From assembly GCA_023055425.1 (NCBI GenBank), contig JALGPY010000009.1:54994616-55058615 (forward strand): DNA of 64,000 bases, in the 5' to 3' direction. Under the pieces are notes generated by a model. It was not told where the DNA came from. It did no database searches and saw nothing but the letters and a program-made list of their open reading frames with translations. The translations under genes and the position numbers were made by a program. Numbering within the stretch: the first letter of the stretch is position 1; every line of letters starts with the position of its first letter. This DNA is from Linanthus parryae. Taxonomy: Eukaryota; Streptophyta; Magnoliopsida; Ericales; Polemoniaceae. Shown here piece by piece: positions 45,298 through 57,084 of this stretch.

Positions 45298-46821
45298 GGC
45301 CCCAAGTTGGTCATCTCAAATATCTTGCCAAGTTTAGTAACTAGGATAGAAATGTAGGGAAGATCATTCTAAGTAAATATATTGTCATTGCCGTATAAAA
45401 GTAAAAGAGTTAGACGATTATCTTTGTGCCGAATAAATAAAATGTTGTCCTCATAACACGCACAAAAACCTAAAGAAAAAAGTATGGCGTAAAGCGCTCA
45501 GACCAAGCACTAAGAGTTTGTTTAGGGCCGTATATAGACTTGTGCAGTGTTCAAAGTGTTTAGAAAAACTAGGGCCAATAAAACTTGGTGGTTGTTTCAT
45601 AAGCATGGTTTCGCGTAAAAACACATATTAGAACGCGCTTTTCATGTCTAATTGTTGTACAGGCCAAGAAAAAGGGACTGCAAGAGCCAAAATAGAACGG
45701 ACATCGGAATATTTAACGACGGGCCTAAGGTTACATTGTAATCAATACTGTGAGTTTGATGACTTAGCAACAATTCGAGCTTTTTAACGGGAAACAGTAC
45801 GATTTGGATTAAATTTAGTTTTGAAAACCCATTTTTCTATGATGTTTGTATGAGGAGGTGGACGAACGAAGCTCCAAGACCGCAGTTGTACGAGGCTTCC
45901 AAATTCAGCAGCTTTAGCTTCACGCACTATGAATGTTTGGAAGCCTTAAGATAAGTATGATCACATGCAAAGTGTGTGAAATGACAGCAGAAAAACCAGC
46001 ATGTGAAGGAGTAATAGCAGTTTGAAAAAGTACCTTTCTCTTACAAAAGCCTGATTTACTTTAGGTTTGCATCGCATCGTGTGCCGAAAAGGAGGCTCGG
46101 AAGGATCAGGTTGTGGGGACTCGTCATTGGGCGACTGTTTTGTTCCCTGTCTGGACCGGGTTGCTGCAACTCAGAATCAATGGGTGTAGTGACCACAGGT
46201 GAAGTAGCAGTGGGTGGCCCAGAAGGCTACAACAAGTCATGACCCTCAGAAGTTGGTGTATATATGTTCAAGTGTTGTATTACTGTGAGGATCCGGGACA
46301 GAGGCAGGTATGGGGCATGAAAACAAAAAAGAGGAAGAAGGTGAGTTTGGAGTACTAGACATTGTAGTAGATGAAGCATAAGAAAATGTAAATTCATCGG
46401 AAATTACATCAAGGATACTTTAAAATTTATTTTCAAATTTGTGAAAACATAAATAGCATTTGTAACCTTCGGCATAACCTAAGAAAATACATTTTATTTT
46501 TTTGGGATCAATTTTGGATTTCATGTAAGGTTTAAGGCATGGAAAACAAGCAGATCCAAAAACACGAAAATGTTCATAGTCAAGTTTTTATTTAAAGAGA
46601 ATTTCACAAGGAGATAAATCTGAAGTATTCTTACTTAGCATATGGTTGATAAGGTAAGTTGTAGCTTTCACAGCATGAAACCAACACATTTTACGTAAAT
46701 GAGCATTTTTTAGCAAGGTAATAGAAGATTCAGTAATGTGACAATGTTTCTGTTCCGTCGCACCATTTTGTTGGGGTGTGAGTACCGGACTTTTGGTGAC
46801 CAATTCCATTATCATAAAAAA

Positions 46822-46826
<5 letters not shown>

Positions 46827-46859
<33 letters not shown>
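46827..46859. repeat. Poly(A) run of 33 bases
   Basis: Homopolymer inside the decayed copia integrase region. Its length may be unreliable in sequencing. Confidence 0.95.
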
Positions 46860-46860
<1 letters not shown>

Positions 46861-48030
46861 ATAAGCAGTGGATTCCCCTCCCCCGTCTGATCGCAAGTGT
46901 CCTAATAATTTTTCAATAATGATTTTGAAGTTAATAAAGGAAGCAAAAACATCAAATTTCACCTAAAGTGAAAATAACCATGTGAAGCGAGAAAAATCAT
47001 CAATTAAAAGAATGTATACTTATAACCATTATAAGATAAGGTGGAGGAAGGCCCCAAACATCTTTTTATCACATATGCAGAGGAAAATTAGAGTCATAAC
47101 GTGATAAGGAGTAAGGCAAACATGACATTTTACCAACTAGACAAGCTTCACGCATAGAACCAGAATTTTAACCGAACTATAACAGGAAACACATTTAAGA
47201 GCAACATAATGAGTTGGATGTCGGAGGCGTGAATGCCAAAGTTGTGATTGAACTCGTTGACTTAAAAAAGATTGAGGAGTAATCTGTATAGATATGGAGG
47301 ACATGGGATGAATCCCATTTTTCTACAAAGACCTTGGTAAAGTATTTTTTCCGTAGCCACATCCTAAATGCAAAAGGATGTTTTATCAAAGATAAATCGT
47401 GTGTTGTGTTCAGAATAGATCTTCTGCACAGAAAGCAAATCAACAGATACATGTGCAACATGTAAGATATTAGACAAAGTAAATAAACACTTGGCAGTAG
47501 TAAGGTAAACAAAACCAGAATGTTGAACAGGGAGAGAGGTTTCGTCAGCCACATTAACGTTTTAACTACCAAAATATGGTTCAGAGAGAGAGAGCTTACA
47601 GAGATCCGCAGTCAGGTGGAGAAGAGTGTTGTGAGGAGGAGACGATCATGGAGGAGAGCTGCTCAGGTGGCATTCGCCCATGATAGGCGTATTCCATGCG
47701 TTGATAGCAGTCTGAGGCTTAAAAGGAATCAAAGCCAAAAATCTGGCAAGTGACTGGAGCTGAGCCACGTCAACCTGAACCACCAGATCTCCCCCTCAAG
47801 CCAGTATCTTGTCTAACGGAGCTGCCCCAACCCCAACCAAATCTGAACACGTATCCGAAACCCGAACAAGATCCTGTACCGGATCAATACCCGAAACCAT
47901 AACGTGATCTGTAACCAGAACCACAACCCGAAGAAGAATCAAAATGGCCTGCGCCCCGTTGACTCGACCTGCCACCAAATGAAGCGGAGGGATTCCGACC
48001 ACCACGACCGCCACAAGAATGATAGAAGAC

Positions 48031-48502
48031 TATTGAAGAAATAAGGCTGCTGGATGGATTTGAAGTTGACAAAGTTACAGTTCATTTGGTATGAGATTTA
48101 CCAAATGAACAGTAACATCCGGAATAGCAGTAGCCGTAGGATCAGCAGCAGAGCTTTTATCATCACCGTTGGATCACTTCTAGACGTTACATTTGAAAGG
48201 TTAATAGGACGGTGTCGTTTTGTATTAGTTCTAATTTTGATTAAAAGTTTGTTAAGACCCGTTAGCTGAGTTGGCTCGATTAGATGGCGTGGCACCATCT
48301 GATTGGCTGACTCATAACTGATGAGGTGTTTCATTGTCTTTTATTTACTATCTAGTCCCTGTAGTTTTGGTTAATCCTCGTCTGTGAGGATATAACTAGT
48401 AAACTTGCATCATTTTGTTTCCAATAAAAATTTGGAGATCTTTTCTTCCTTCTCTGATGTTCTTCCCTCGCATCATCTTCTTCTTTCTTCACTTTCTTAA
48501 TA
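48031..48502 (+). repeat. 5' LTR of the young copia
   Basis: 472 bp; one substitution relative to the 3' LTR. Confidence 0.95.
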
Positions 48503-48588
48503 TGGTATCAGAGCTTTAGGTTTTGAATCCGTTCTTATCGTTTGGTGCCGGAGGTTGCTAGGGTTGATTTGAGTCAACCGATCTAGTA

Positions 48589-51500
48589 TTGGTGGACATG
48601 GTGCTTCCGGAGGAATCATCTAGGGTTTTTGGCGATTCTGGATCTCGTTCTCAGATGGATGGATCTTCGCCATATTTTCTGCATAACTCTGATTCTCCAG
48701 GTATGTTGTTAGTGTCTCAAGTACTTACTGGTGACAATTTCAATTTATGGTATAGATCTATGATTGTGGCTTTGGAAGCTAAGAATAAATTGGATTTTGT
48801 TACTGGTGTTATCACTGAACCAGAGAAGACCTCTGAGTTGTATTCCTTGTGGAAACGTTGTGATAGGATGGTTATTTCCTGGTTGATTAACTCTGTGAGT
48901 AAGGAGATTGCATCTAGTGTGGTTTATTACACAACAGCTAGAGATATTTGGTTTGACCTGTTTGAAAGGTTTTCTCAGAAGAACCTACCCAAAGTGTTTC
49001 AACTTAGCAGTGCCATTGTGCATTTGAAACAGGGAGGTATGAGTGTTACTGGTTATTTTACCAAGTTGAAGTCTCTCTGGGATGAATTAGAGAATTACAC
49101 AGAGATGCCTATGTGCACTTGTGGGGCTATGCATTCTTGTACTTGTAATGTGTTGGGAATGATTCACAACAAACTTCAACAAGAACATATAATGCAGTTT
49201 CTTATGGGACTTAATTCCTGTTATTCTTCTGTTAGAGATCTGTTTCTTCTGATGGATCCACTTCCTAGTCTTAATAGAGTATTTGCCAAAGTAGTTCAAC
49301 AGGAGATGCAGGGAACTATTTCTGGTATGGGCACTTCAATGCCCACCATGGCTATGTATTCATCTCCATTTCATCATGGACAGACATATGGTGGACCCTC
49401 TCATGGAAATGTCAATGCTCCCACCTCTGAAATTCAACATGGAGCTAATGTACAAGGGACTCCCAAATCCAAATTGATTTGTCATCACTGTGGAGGTACT
49501 GGACACATAAAAGCTAAATGCTGGAAATTACATGGCTATCCTCCAAATTTCAAAAACAAGTCTAAGAATCAAGCACATAATGTGGTAAGTGACACTGTAG
49601 AAGCTAATGGTGCTGACAAGAGTGTTTTTCCTTTTACCCAAAGTCAATGTAACCAAATGATGCATTATATCAGCACACAGATGCAGCAATCTAACCATGG
49701 AGGGATCAGTGATTCTAGCTCAAGTTCTCCATCTCACAGTAACAATTCCTCTAACATGGAAAGTCCTGTTCATCAGTTTGCCAGAGCAAATGATTCTCCT
49801 TATAACCAACACTTTATGGGTTGTGTCTCTGGCTCCTTAATCTCAAACAAATCTAGTGGTGACACTTGGATCATAGATAGTGGAGCTACTGATCATATGT
49901 GTCATGATCTTAGTATTCTTGATGATACTATTGAAGTTTCTAATGTTTTTGTTTATTTGCCAAATGGCAAGAGAGTTAAAGTCTCTCATACAGGAGTTGT
50001 AACTCTTACTCCTACACTGCAGCTTGTGGGAGTTCTTTATGTGCCTGAGTTTCAGTTTAATCTGATTTCTATGACACAGTTAGCCAAGGAGCAGAAGTGC
50101 ATGTTTATCTGTGATTCAGAAGGTTGCAAGATTTTGCAGGAAGGCACTAAAATTCTTCTTGGTGAAGGTAATAAGTCAAATGGACTTTATATTTTGAAGA
50201 CAGTTGGTAATGGTCCTAACTTGTGTGGTAATGCACTCTCTAAGCCAAACAAAATGTTTTCAAGTCAAATTTGGCATCAAAGGTTGGGTCACTTGTCAGA
50301 TGGCAAGCTTAAATGGATGACTGCAGTTCTGAAAGATGGGGGTTCTATTGATAATTCTCAATGTGAGATTTGTCCATTGGCAAAGCAAAAGAAGCTCCCA
50401 TTTCCTAGTATTGGAAAATTAGAACAGTCAGCTTTTGCATTAATTCACTGTGATATTTGGGGACCATATAGAGTTCCTACTTATGCAGGTCACAGATATT
50501 TCTTGACCTTGGTGGATGATGCCACAAGAATGACATGGGTGTATCTGATGATTCACAAGTCAGAAGCTCAGACACTCCTTCCTCAGTTCTATACTATGAT
50601 TGAGACTCAATTTGAAGTTAAGATTAAGAGAGTAAGGAGTGATAATGCAAAGGAGCTTGCCCTTGTTGATTTCATGTTAGAAAAGGGAATTGTTCATCAG
50701 TTAAGTTGTGTTGAAGCTCATCAACAAAACTCAGTGGTTGAGAGAAAACATCAGCATCTTCTGAATGTGGCAAGAGCTCTTAAGTTCCAGTCTTCTTTGC
50801 CAAATAGATTTTGGGGTGATAGTGTGTTAACTGCTGCTTACATCATAAATAGAGTCCCTTCTCCAGTATTGCAGCACAAATCTCCTTATGAGTGTTTATA
50901 TAAAGAGAAACCAGATTATGACTCTTTGAGAGTTTTTGGTTGTCTGTGCTATGCCTCCACTTTACAACAAGGGAGGACAAAGCTTGATACCAGAGCTGAA
51001 CCTTGTGTGTTTCTGGGATATGTGTTTGGTATGAAAGGATATAAATTGTACCATTTGAAGAAATGTTCTTTTCTTATTTCTAGGGATGTTGTTTTTCATG
51101 AGACAGTGTTCCCTTTTAATACACCATCCTCTTTGTGGCCCCACTCTGATGATGACATAGTATTGCCTACTCCAGTTTTACCAGAAACTACTTTGAATTA
51201 TGGTAACACTCCTGCAGCTCCTTCACTTACAGAAAATTTCAGCTCTATGCAATTACATGGTCCTATTGAGTCACTATCTGAGCTTCATGATTCTCCTTCT
51301 GCTAGTGTTCCTGTGAGAAGAAGCAACAGAGAGTCAAGAGTACCTTCTTATTTGAAGGATTATGTGGTAGGCAGACCTAAAATGGTGTCAGCTTCATTGG
51401 CACCAGTGGTGTTTGACACAGTCCCAGGTCAATCTGTCTTCTCAAAATGTCTGGCCACTCTGGATGCAGTTTCAGAACCTGGGAACTATCAAGAAGCTTG

Positions 51501-52107
51501 CAAGTCTCCTCAGTGGGTGAAAGCTATGAATGAAGAGTTACAAGCACTTGAATTGAACAAGACATGGGAGATTGCTGTTTTGCCTTCTGGACATGATTCT
51601 GTGGGTTGTAAATGGGTGTATAAGGTCAAGCTGAAATCTAATGGAGAGGTAGAAAGGTTTAAAGCCAGGTTAGTGGCAAAAGGGTATACACAAACAGAAG
51701 GAATTGACTATACAGAGACTTTTTCTCCAGTGGCAAAGTTGCCTACATTTAAGTGTCTACTTGCTTTAGCAGCTCTAAAAGGTTGGCATCTTCTGCAACT
51801 AGATGTTAACAATGCCTTCCTTCATGGAGAGCTGGATGAGGAGGTGTATATGGAATTGCCTCCAGGTTATGAGGTGCCTGGCCACATTTTAGCAGCTTTA
51901 TCACCAGATGGCAGAGTGGTGTGTCATCTCAAGAAGTCACTCTATGGTCTAAAGCAGGCATCTAGACAATGGTTCCAGTTATCTATTGTGACAGTAATTC
52001 AGCACTCCAGCTTGCTGCAAACCCAGTCTTCCATGACAAGACTAAGCATGTGGATATGGATTGCCACCTTATCAGAGATTTGGTGCAGAAAAAGGTCATT
52101 TCTTTGA
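48589..52107 (+). CDS. Copia gag-protease-integrase-RT polyprotein, truncated in RT
   Basis: 1172 aa, no internal stop. In order: gag ([20 protein letters not shown], about residues 40-60), a CCHC knuckle [14 protein letters not shown] (about 300), protease [12 protein letters not shown] (about 430), pre-integrase [14 protein letters not shown], and integrase triad regions [16 protein letters not shown] and [10 protein letters not shown] begins normally ([53 protein letters not shown]) and reaches [13 protein letters not shown] at about 51977. It then passes into out-of-frame RNase H DNA for about 40 residues and stops. The start ATG at 48589 could also be 48598 or 48655. The YVDD catalytic box is missing. 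Confidence 0.95.
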   Translation: MVDMVLPEESSRVFGDSGSRSQMDGSSPYFLHNSDSPGMLLVSQVLTGDNFNLWYRSMIVALEAKNKLDFVTGVITEPEKTSELYSLWKRCDRMVISWLINSVSKEIASSVVYYTTARDIWFDLFERFSQKNLPKVFQLSSAIVHLKQGGMSVTGYFTKLKSLWDELENYTEMPMCTCGAMHSCTCNVLGMIHNKLQQEHIMQFLMGLNSCYSSVRDLFLLMDPLPSLNRVFAKVVQQEMQGTISGMGTSMPTMAMYSSPFHHGQTYGGPSHGNVNAPTSEIQHGANVQGTPKSKLICHHCGGTGHIKAKCWKLHGYPPNFKNKSKNQAHNVVSDTVEANGADKSVFPFTQSQCNQMMHYISTQMQQSNHGGISDSSSSSPSHSNNSSNMESPVHQFARANDSPYNQHFMGCVSGSLISNKSSGDTWIIDSGATDHMCHDLSILDDTIEVSNVFVYLPNGKRVKVSHTGVVTLTPTLQLVGVLYVPEFQFNLISMTQLAKEQKCMFICDSEGCKILQEGTKILLGEGNKSNGLYILKTVGNGPNLCGNALSKPNKMFSSQIWHQRLGHLSDGKLKWMTAVLKDGGSIDNSQCEICPLAKQKKLPFPSIGKLEQSAFALIHCDIWGPYRVPTYAGHRYFLTLVDDATRMTWVYLMIHKSEAQTLLPQFYTMIETQFEVKIKRVRSDNAKELALVDFMLEKGIVHQLSCVEAHQQNSVVERKHQHLLNVARALKFQSSLPNRFWGDSVLTAAYIINRVPSPVLQHKSPYECLYKEKPDYDSLRVFGCLCYASTLQQGRTKLDTRAEPCVFLGYVFGMKGYKLYHLKKCSFLISRDVVFHETVFPFNTPSSLWPHSDDDIVLPTPVLPETTLNYGNTPAAPSLTENFSSMQLHGPIESLSELHDSPSASVPVRRSNRESRVPSYLKDYVVGRPKMVSASLAPVVFDTVPGQSVFSKCLATLDAVSEPGNYQEACKSPQWVKAMNEELQALELNKTWEIAVLPSGHDSVGCKWVYKVKLKSNGEVERFKARLVAKGYTQTEGIDYTETFSPVAKLPTFKCLLALAALKGWHLLQLDVNNAFLHGELDEEVYMELPPGYEVPGHILAALSPDGRVVCHLKKSLYGLKQASRQWFQLSIVTVIQHSSLLQTQSSMTRLSMWIWIATLSEIWCRKRSFL

Positions 52108-52223
52108 GGTACATTTCCACTACTCATGAATTAGCTGATCTGCTCACTAAACCCCTTCATCCTGCTGTTTTTGGGTTTCTACTGTCCAAGTTCGGTGTGA
52201 GGCTCATCCACACTCCAACTTGA
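51978..52223 (+). pseudogene. Copia RNase H C-terminal remnant
   Basis: In the +1 frame after the deletion point: [31 protein letters not shown] and ELADLLTKPL, the standard end of copia RNase H. Spacing to the RT break implies that about 1 kb coding for the rest of RT and the first RNase H half has been lost. Confidence 0.92.
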
Positions 52224-52230
52224 GGGGAGG

Positions 52231-52702
52231 TATTGAAGAAATAAGGCTGCTGGATGGATTTGAAGTTGACAAAGTTACTGTTCATTTGGTATGAGATTTA
52301 CCAAATGAACAGTAACATCCGGAATAGCAGTAGCCGTAGGATCAGCAGCAGAGCTTTTATCATCACCGTTGGATCACTTCTAGACGTTACATTTGAAAGG
52401 TTAATAGGACGGTGTCGTTTTGTATTAGTTCTAATTTTGATTAAAAGTTTGTTAAGACCCGTTAGCTGAGTTGGCTCGATTAGATGGCGTGGCACCATCT
52501 GATTGGCTGACTCATAACTGATGAGGTGTTTCATTGTCTTTTATTTACTATCTAGTCCCTGTAGTTTTGGTTAATCCTCGTCTGTGAGGATATAACTAGT
52601 AAACTTGCATCATTTTGTTTCCAATAAAAATTTGGAGATCTTTTCTTCCTTCTCTGATGTTCTTCCCTCGCATCATCTTCTTCTTTCTTCACTTTCTTAA
52701 TA
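52231..52702 (+). repeat. 3' LTR of the young copia
   Basis: 472 bp. It carries a perfect 17-bp inverted repeat (52274-52290 and 52300-52316, 9-base loop). Confidence 0.95.
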
Positions 52703-52739
52703 AAGACTGTAGGGTTTGTGGTATTTCAAATTTTTGGCC

Positions 52740-52944
52740 ATGGAAACAATTTTTTTTGAGGGAATTTTGGTTTTTTTCGGGCCATCTTTCGCACACCTTG
52801 ACAATTTACGAAGCCCCGAGTATATCTATATTCTAGGTAGCCATATGAATTCTCGTTGTCCAAGGATAACTGTCGTTCGTGAGATTCGAACTTGGGTGCA
52901 TACCTTTAAATCATAAGCATCCCCCAAGGCCAACCCCTTGGGGT
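52740..52944 (-). mobile_element. tRNA-derived SINE (Au-like)
   Basis: Minus strand starts CCCCAAGGGGTTGGCCTTGG (A-box-like), has a B box AGTTCGAATCTC about 45 bp later, then the body GTCAAGGTGTGCGAAAGATG and GGCCCGAAAA, typical of plant Au-type SINEs, and an A-rich end. Boundaries are approximate and no target duplication was fixed. It lies directly beside the young copia's right end. Confidence 0.72.
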
Positions 52945-53545
52945 GTATGTCAACAAATGCTTTAATATCAAACACATCGGTACCAATCATTTCCAGAGTA
53001 ATTTTTGAACAACGTAGAGGTATATGATAAAAATATTACGTGAAGCGCCCAAGGGGACTGCTCTGTAATTTTTGTAAACCTAAGGGATTAACATCGCAAA
53101 TCCTAGAGGCGGTAGAAATATGTAAAAAATTAGTCTATATAAAGAGCTGGGTTCTACCCATATCAGGCATAACCGAGATATACAGAAATACGGTTTCGCC
53201 CAAGAGGTGCTCGTTTCTGCTTGAAGCTGAGCACGTGAACATCAACGTCTAGATCCAGGATGTCGTTCGAGGAACGATCATGCTAGAACATGTTACGATA
53301 ATCGTTTCAGTTGTTAGTATTATGATAGGGTTTACCGCGAATAATCCAATAGTAAAGAAAAAGGATGCCCGGATAATTGCACATTGATAACTTTTACGAA
53401 AATAAACATTACATTTCCTTCGCCAAAAGAAATCATCAAACATTGGAAGAATTCATTTTGATGTTTCTCACTTCCTCAATGGCCTCAAACAATATGATAC
53501 AATAGAAAACATGATCATGAGAGAAAGGACAAGTCAAAATTATCT
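52945..53545. other. 3' flank of FBL-C
   Basis: No gene recognised. The last ~90 bp resemble the matching position downstream of FBL-B (CCTCAA..AATGATA, AAGCATGAT, GTCAAAATTATCT). Confidence 0.5.
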
Positions 53546-55313
53546 CTAAAAATGTATGTCTATGTCTATTGGTTTCATCACAGTTAAAATCGTTACATTG
53601 GAAGAAGCCGACACAAGTATTCCGGTGAGAGTGGACAGACGATCTGCAGAAGAAGGATTAGGGTAAAAAACAATCATCTCTTCAAACAGATCCGCATTCC
53701 TTACGAAATAGTCCACCAACTTGATATCATCGTCGCCAACGACTTCTATCTTCAACAGCTTCATACGTAGTGTGTGCTTAGACCACCCAGACCTTTTCCT
53801 CTTCTTATAATACGAGGAAGCTTTAGATTTTAATAAAGCTTGGAACTGTAAGCAAAAGAAGAGGTTCTGAGATATGAAGTTCGCGCCGAGATAAGCAAAA
53901 GAAAAGGAAAAAGCATCCATATAGATATCAGTACTCACATTTTGGTTCCAACGATGACCTCTATCCTTCCCTTTTTCAAGTGCGCGTCTAATCGTCAGAG
54001 TCCCTAAGTTAGGCATTGTTTGAAGCAAAGAGCTTATCACTTTAATATAAGTTCCGTCCCAACCATCAAGATACAAATTTAGCTCCTCTAAATTGTTGAA
54101 ATGCACTGGCATCTGGCCGTTTATGAACAAACCCTAAATTAAACAAGACAATCGCTCAGATCACGGAGAAGGGACCAATCAGTATTTTGTTAGCTGGCTA
54201 GCTAGCTCAAATCATCTAAGTCTCGTAAAATAATAATGCTTTATTACATACCTCAAGCAACGCGATAGGCAAGCACAGAACTTTGGCATAAGCGATGCTG
54301 TTTACAAGCCTAGCCAAGCCACCAAAAGCAGATTCAGGCATCCATGCACACCGGTCGAGGATGATGGTACTACGAGTGAGTTTCTTGAAAGTCTCCAAAC
54401 AAGTGTAATCCAGTGAAATTCCCTTCCAATATAGAACTTGAAGTTTCGCAGCAGAAATGTTCACAGAACTGAATATTCGATTACAGTGTGGTGGTAAATA
54501 CAGATCAAGTTCTAGCAAATTATCAGCGAAAATACCAACAGGTGTAGATTTGTCATCCAATCCAATTCTGCTAACTATCTTGTATGAAAATTTTAGTTCC
54601 TCAATGGTATGGTTTTCAATAATTTCAACTCCGTATAGATTCAATAGCTCTAACATCTTAAGAGATGGACAGCAAGTTGAAGTCCATTCGCCAAGGGAGG
54701 GTTCGCCCGCCCAAATCACCGATTGCAACGACAACTTCTCTAGGGAACCAAGAACTACTCGAGGAAATTCAAGCTCACTTCCATCAAGATGTAATTCAAG
54801 AACCTTTAAAGATCCACAGCCTAAGAGAGAATTAAGAAAAAAGAATGGTTCCTTCTTGGGGTTTCGATAGTAGTTGAAATCTGGGTAACTGAGTTTGAGA
54901 TTGAACTCTTGAACATTGCACTTCACCGCCTTACGAATCCATGCATCGAGACGAGCCTTCTCTGTGGGGTAGTCGCGCTTCTCGTGACAAGTATAACATA
55001 GACGAAACGAGTTTATCTCTCTTCTTCGTTCCAAGATGAGTGTATTCAATAAACTAGTTGGGTCGGCCGGCTCTTTTTTATAGCCTTTGTGGATTGGTGC
55101 TGAATTCAAGTTCAAGTAAGGACTTGACAAACACAGTTGCCAACATGTTTTTGATACCACACTTAGTATGAGAATCACATTCACGTCAAAGAATGAGAGT
55201 ATATGATGGATGATACATTCTGGAAGAGAACTAAATCTATCTTCATGAACAACTTCTTCTTTATGCAATTTTTTGTTTTGTAATTCGACAGCTCTTATGA
55301 AACTTGGAGCCAT
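53546..55313 (-). CDS. F-box/LRR-repeat protein with FBD-like C-terminus (FBL-C)
   Basis: Exons 54252-55313, 53939-54133 and 53546-53845, all phase 0, giving 518 aa. The start is placed at 55313 (MAPSFIRAVELQ), matching FBL-A and FBL-B; an in-frame ATG at 55334 adds seven residues. The F-box is at about residues 27-70 (RFSSLPECIIHHILSFFDVN, then VVSKTCWQLCLSSPY). LRR segments include CGSLKVLELHL, CPSLKMLELLNL and LLELDLYL. Exon 2 has NLEELNLYLDGWDG. Exon 3 has LLKIEVVGDDDIKLVDYFVR and FEEMIVFYPNP. The second intron's acceptor is TAG and not CAG. It is the closest relative of FBL-B. Probable SCF adaptor, substrate unknown. Confidence 0.9.
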
Positions 55314-55970
55314 CCTCTGGGAAATGAAAATCAAGCACGTGTTTCTGAATTTAACCCTACAATAATCTGTTCATACCAAGAAATTTAAGGGATTAACATA
55401 GTAACAAATAAATAAAAAGTGTATCAAATGAAAAACATAGTTCACATAGCAACAAAAGAGGTTCTCCCTTTCGGGGGAAAAAAAAGGCAAACAACAGTGG
55501 AGATTCTCAGTATTCACGAAGGGTTAAAAAGTACCTGTCGATTTGAGGGATAGCTAAAGACGAGCAGTCCTCTTCCTCTAGGGTTTGTTTATGGTCCAAC
55601 CTAGGGTTTCTTGTTCATATAGTAAACCTACGTATCTTCCAATCTAGGGTTTATTAGTCTAGTTATATGTAAGTCGGTTGAGCCGAAATAATAGGGCTTA
55701 CTTTGAAGTCGGGATCAGCTCCCACGAATTCAGCGAAAATATGCTGCTGGTTTACCAATGTGAATTGGTCATTCTTTAAAGCTCAATATTGCAACATTGG
55801 CGCGAAAGCTTACCTTCGATTTCATTCAAGTACATATTCCTATAGTTTCCTCATCTATGGTGCCTGGAAGGGCATATCTCTCGCAAAAGTTAAAGGAGCT
55901 GATTTAGAGATTTTTCGACATGGAGTGCAGCTCTCTTCTCCAAGATTATTTTGAACATTCAGGCTAAGAA
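55314..55970. other. 5' flank of FBL-C
   Basis: Shares blocks with the FBL-B upstream region out to about 55880 (AAAAAGTACCTGT, GTCGGTTGAGCC, TGGTGTGCTTGG/TGGTGCCTGG). Presumed promoter and 5' UTR. Confidence 0.5.
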
Positions 55971-55975
55971 GGATT

Positions 55976-56501
55976 TGTTGGGAAATTATATTTTCTTGTG
56001 GGCCAATATGAAAATATTAAGAAGGATTTGCTGGAAAGTTTTATTTTTTTGTGGGCCAATATGAAAATATTAGTAGTTATATTATTGGTCTATCAAATAA
56101 ACGGGCCACTAAAGTGATCTAATTAATAATTAAGCTCGTAGGAACATAAAGTGGTGTGGGCTTTGTAATGTGTAATAGCCCATTACTAAATGATTAGGGT
56201 TATAGGAGCCTCATCAATTTAGTATATAAAGACTACCAGGGCTGTGATCCCAACACATTCGAATACAATAGTCTCACTCTTCCCATTAAGAGAGATCATT
56301 GAATCTGGTCCGAGTTGTGGTTGGAAGATCGCGGTTCACTCAAGATCATCATGACGTGGAACACAATACACTAGCTATGGACCGAGATTAGTCTCATTTA
56401 AAGTCCTTATGTTCTTGGGCTATTCTAGATGATTGTTTATGTGTTGTAAATTATGATTCCGCCTTTAGATGATCTACATAAAGTTTGAATTTGATCTAAC
56501 A
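55976..56501 (+). repeat. 5' LTR of the old element, with 53-bp internal duplication
   Basis: 526 bp versus 473 for the 3' copy. The difference is one extra 53-bp unit at the start, whose end carries flank bases AAGAAGGATT. TATA box GTATATAAAGAC near 56222. Confidence 0.9.
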
Positions 56502-57084
56502 AGTGGTATCAGAGCCACTGTCATGCTAGGATCTTTGAGAACAGGTATTTTTTCTTAATCCGGAATTAGGGTTTATAGCCTCATTTTATGTTCTTATGTC
56601 GGATCTGGGACTTCTTCATATGGTTACAAAGATCTCGAAATAAGCTCTTTAACGATATACTATAAGCTTAATTCCGACTTACGGTTTGAAAGATACGGTG
56701 TTTTAAACTCTCTGCTTCCGTTTAATGATTTGCCAAACACTGCCTTAGATCTGGGCTGTGCCGAGTTTCGATCTGGTGTGGCGGATTGCACCGCTGCTTG
56801 TTGCGCCGTTGGATCCGATGACCCTTATTGTTTTGGCTCTTCCGAGAGTTCTAGATATCCGATTTGGACGATTCAATAGTCAAATCCAAGGTTTTTGGGT
56901 CTTTTGAATCCATCTATACGGTTAGATTTTCCAGATTCGTAATATTTCTCTGGGCAGAATGAATAATTTCGTGATTTAGCATGTTTTTTGGACATATAAT
57001 CTCATTATTTCCATGTTTCGACTAAAGTAAAGATTATCTCATGATACTACTGTACTTATATCATGTATATGACTTGATTTATAG

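Larger units (their letters stand above)
42985..48030 (-). pseudogene. Decayed Ty1/copia polyprotein, interrupted by a younger element
   Basis: Minus strand. Gag end and glycine-rich linker at about 47790-48030 (GGRGGRNPSASFGGR). Protease/pre-integrase text at 47364-47560 (LSNILHVAHVSVDLLSVQK). Integrase at 46588-46815 (SPVLTPQQNGATEQKHCHIT). RT at about 45300-45650 (LRETMLMKQPPSF), broken by the insertion at 43496-45297. RT end and RNase H at 42985-43500 (LLGALHYF, FMHAPTTLHL, FLGPNPI, ARSSRKAKYRALAST). Frameshifts and stops occur throughout. The right side is interrupted by the young copia whose target duplication AAGAC begins at 48026. Confidence 0.85.
48031..52702 (+). mobile_element. Young Ty1/copia element with TA..TA termini and internal RT deletion
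   Basis: LTRs 48031-48502 and 52231-52702 (472 bp each, exactly 4200 bp apart) differ at one base (48079 A, 52279 T). A perfect target duplication AAGAC lies at 48026-48030 and 52703-52707. With that duplication the LTRs run TATTGAAG to CTTAATA, a non-canonical TA..TA end type known from some copia elements. The PBS TGGTATCAGAGC starts directly after the LTR (48503). The polypurine tract TTGAGGGGAGG ends at 52230. The polyprotein lacks much of RT and RNase H. Confidence 0.95.

Noticed and set aside
48098..48334. 78-codon minus-strand frame repeated at 52298-52534
   Set aside because: Identical because it lies in the two LTRs of the young copia; no protein evidence.
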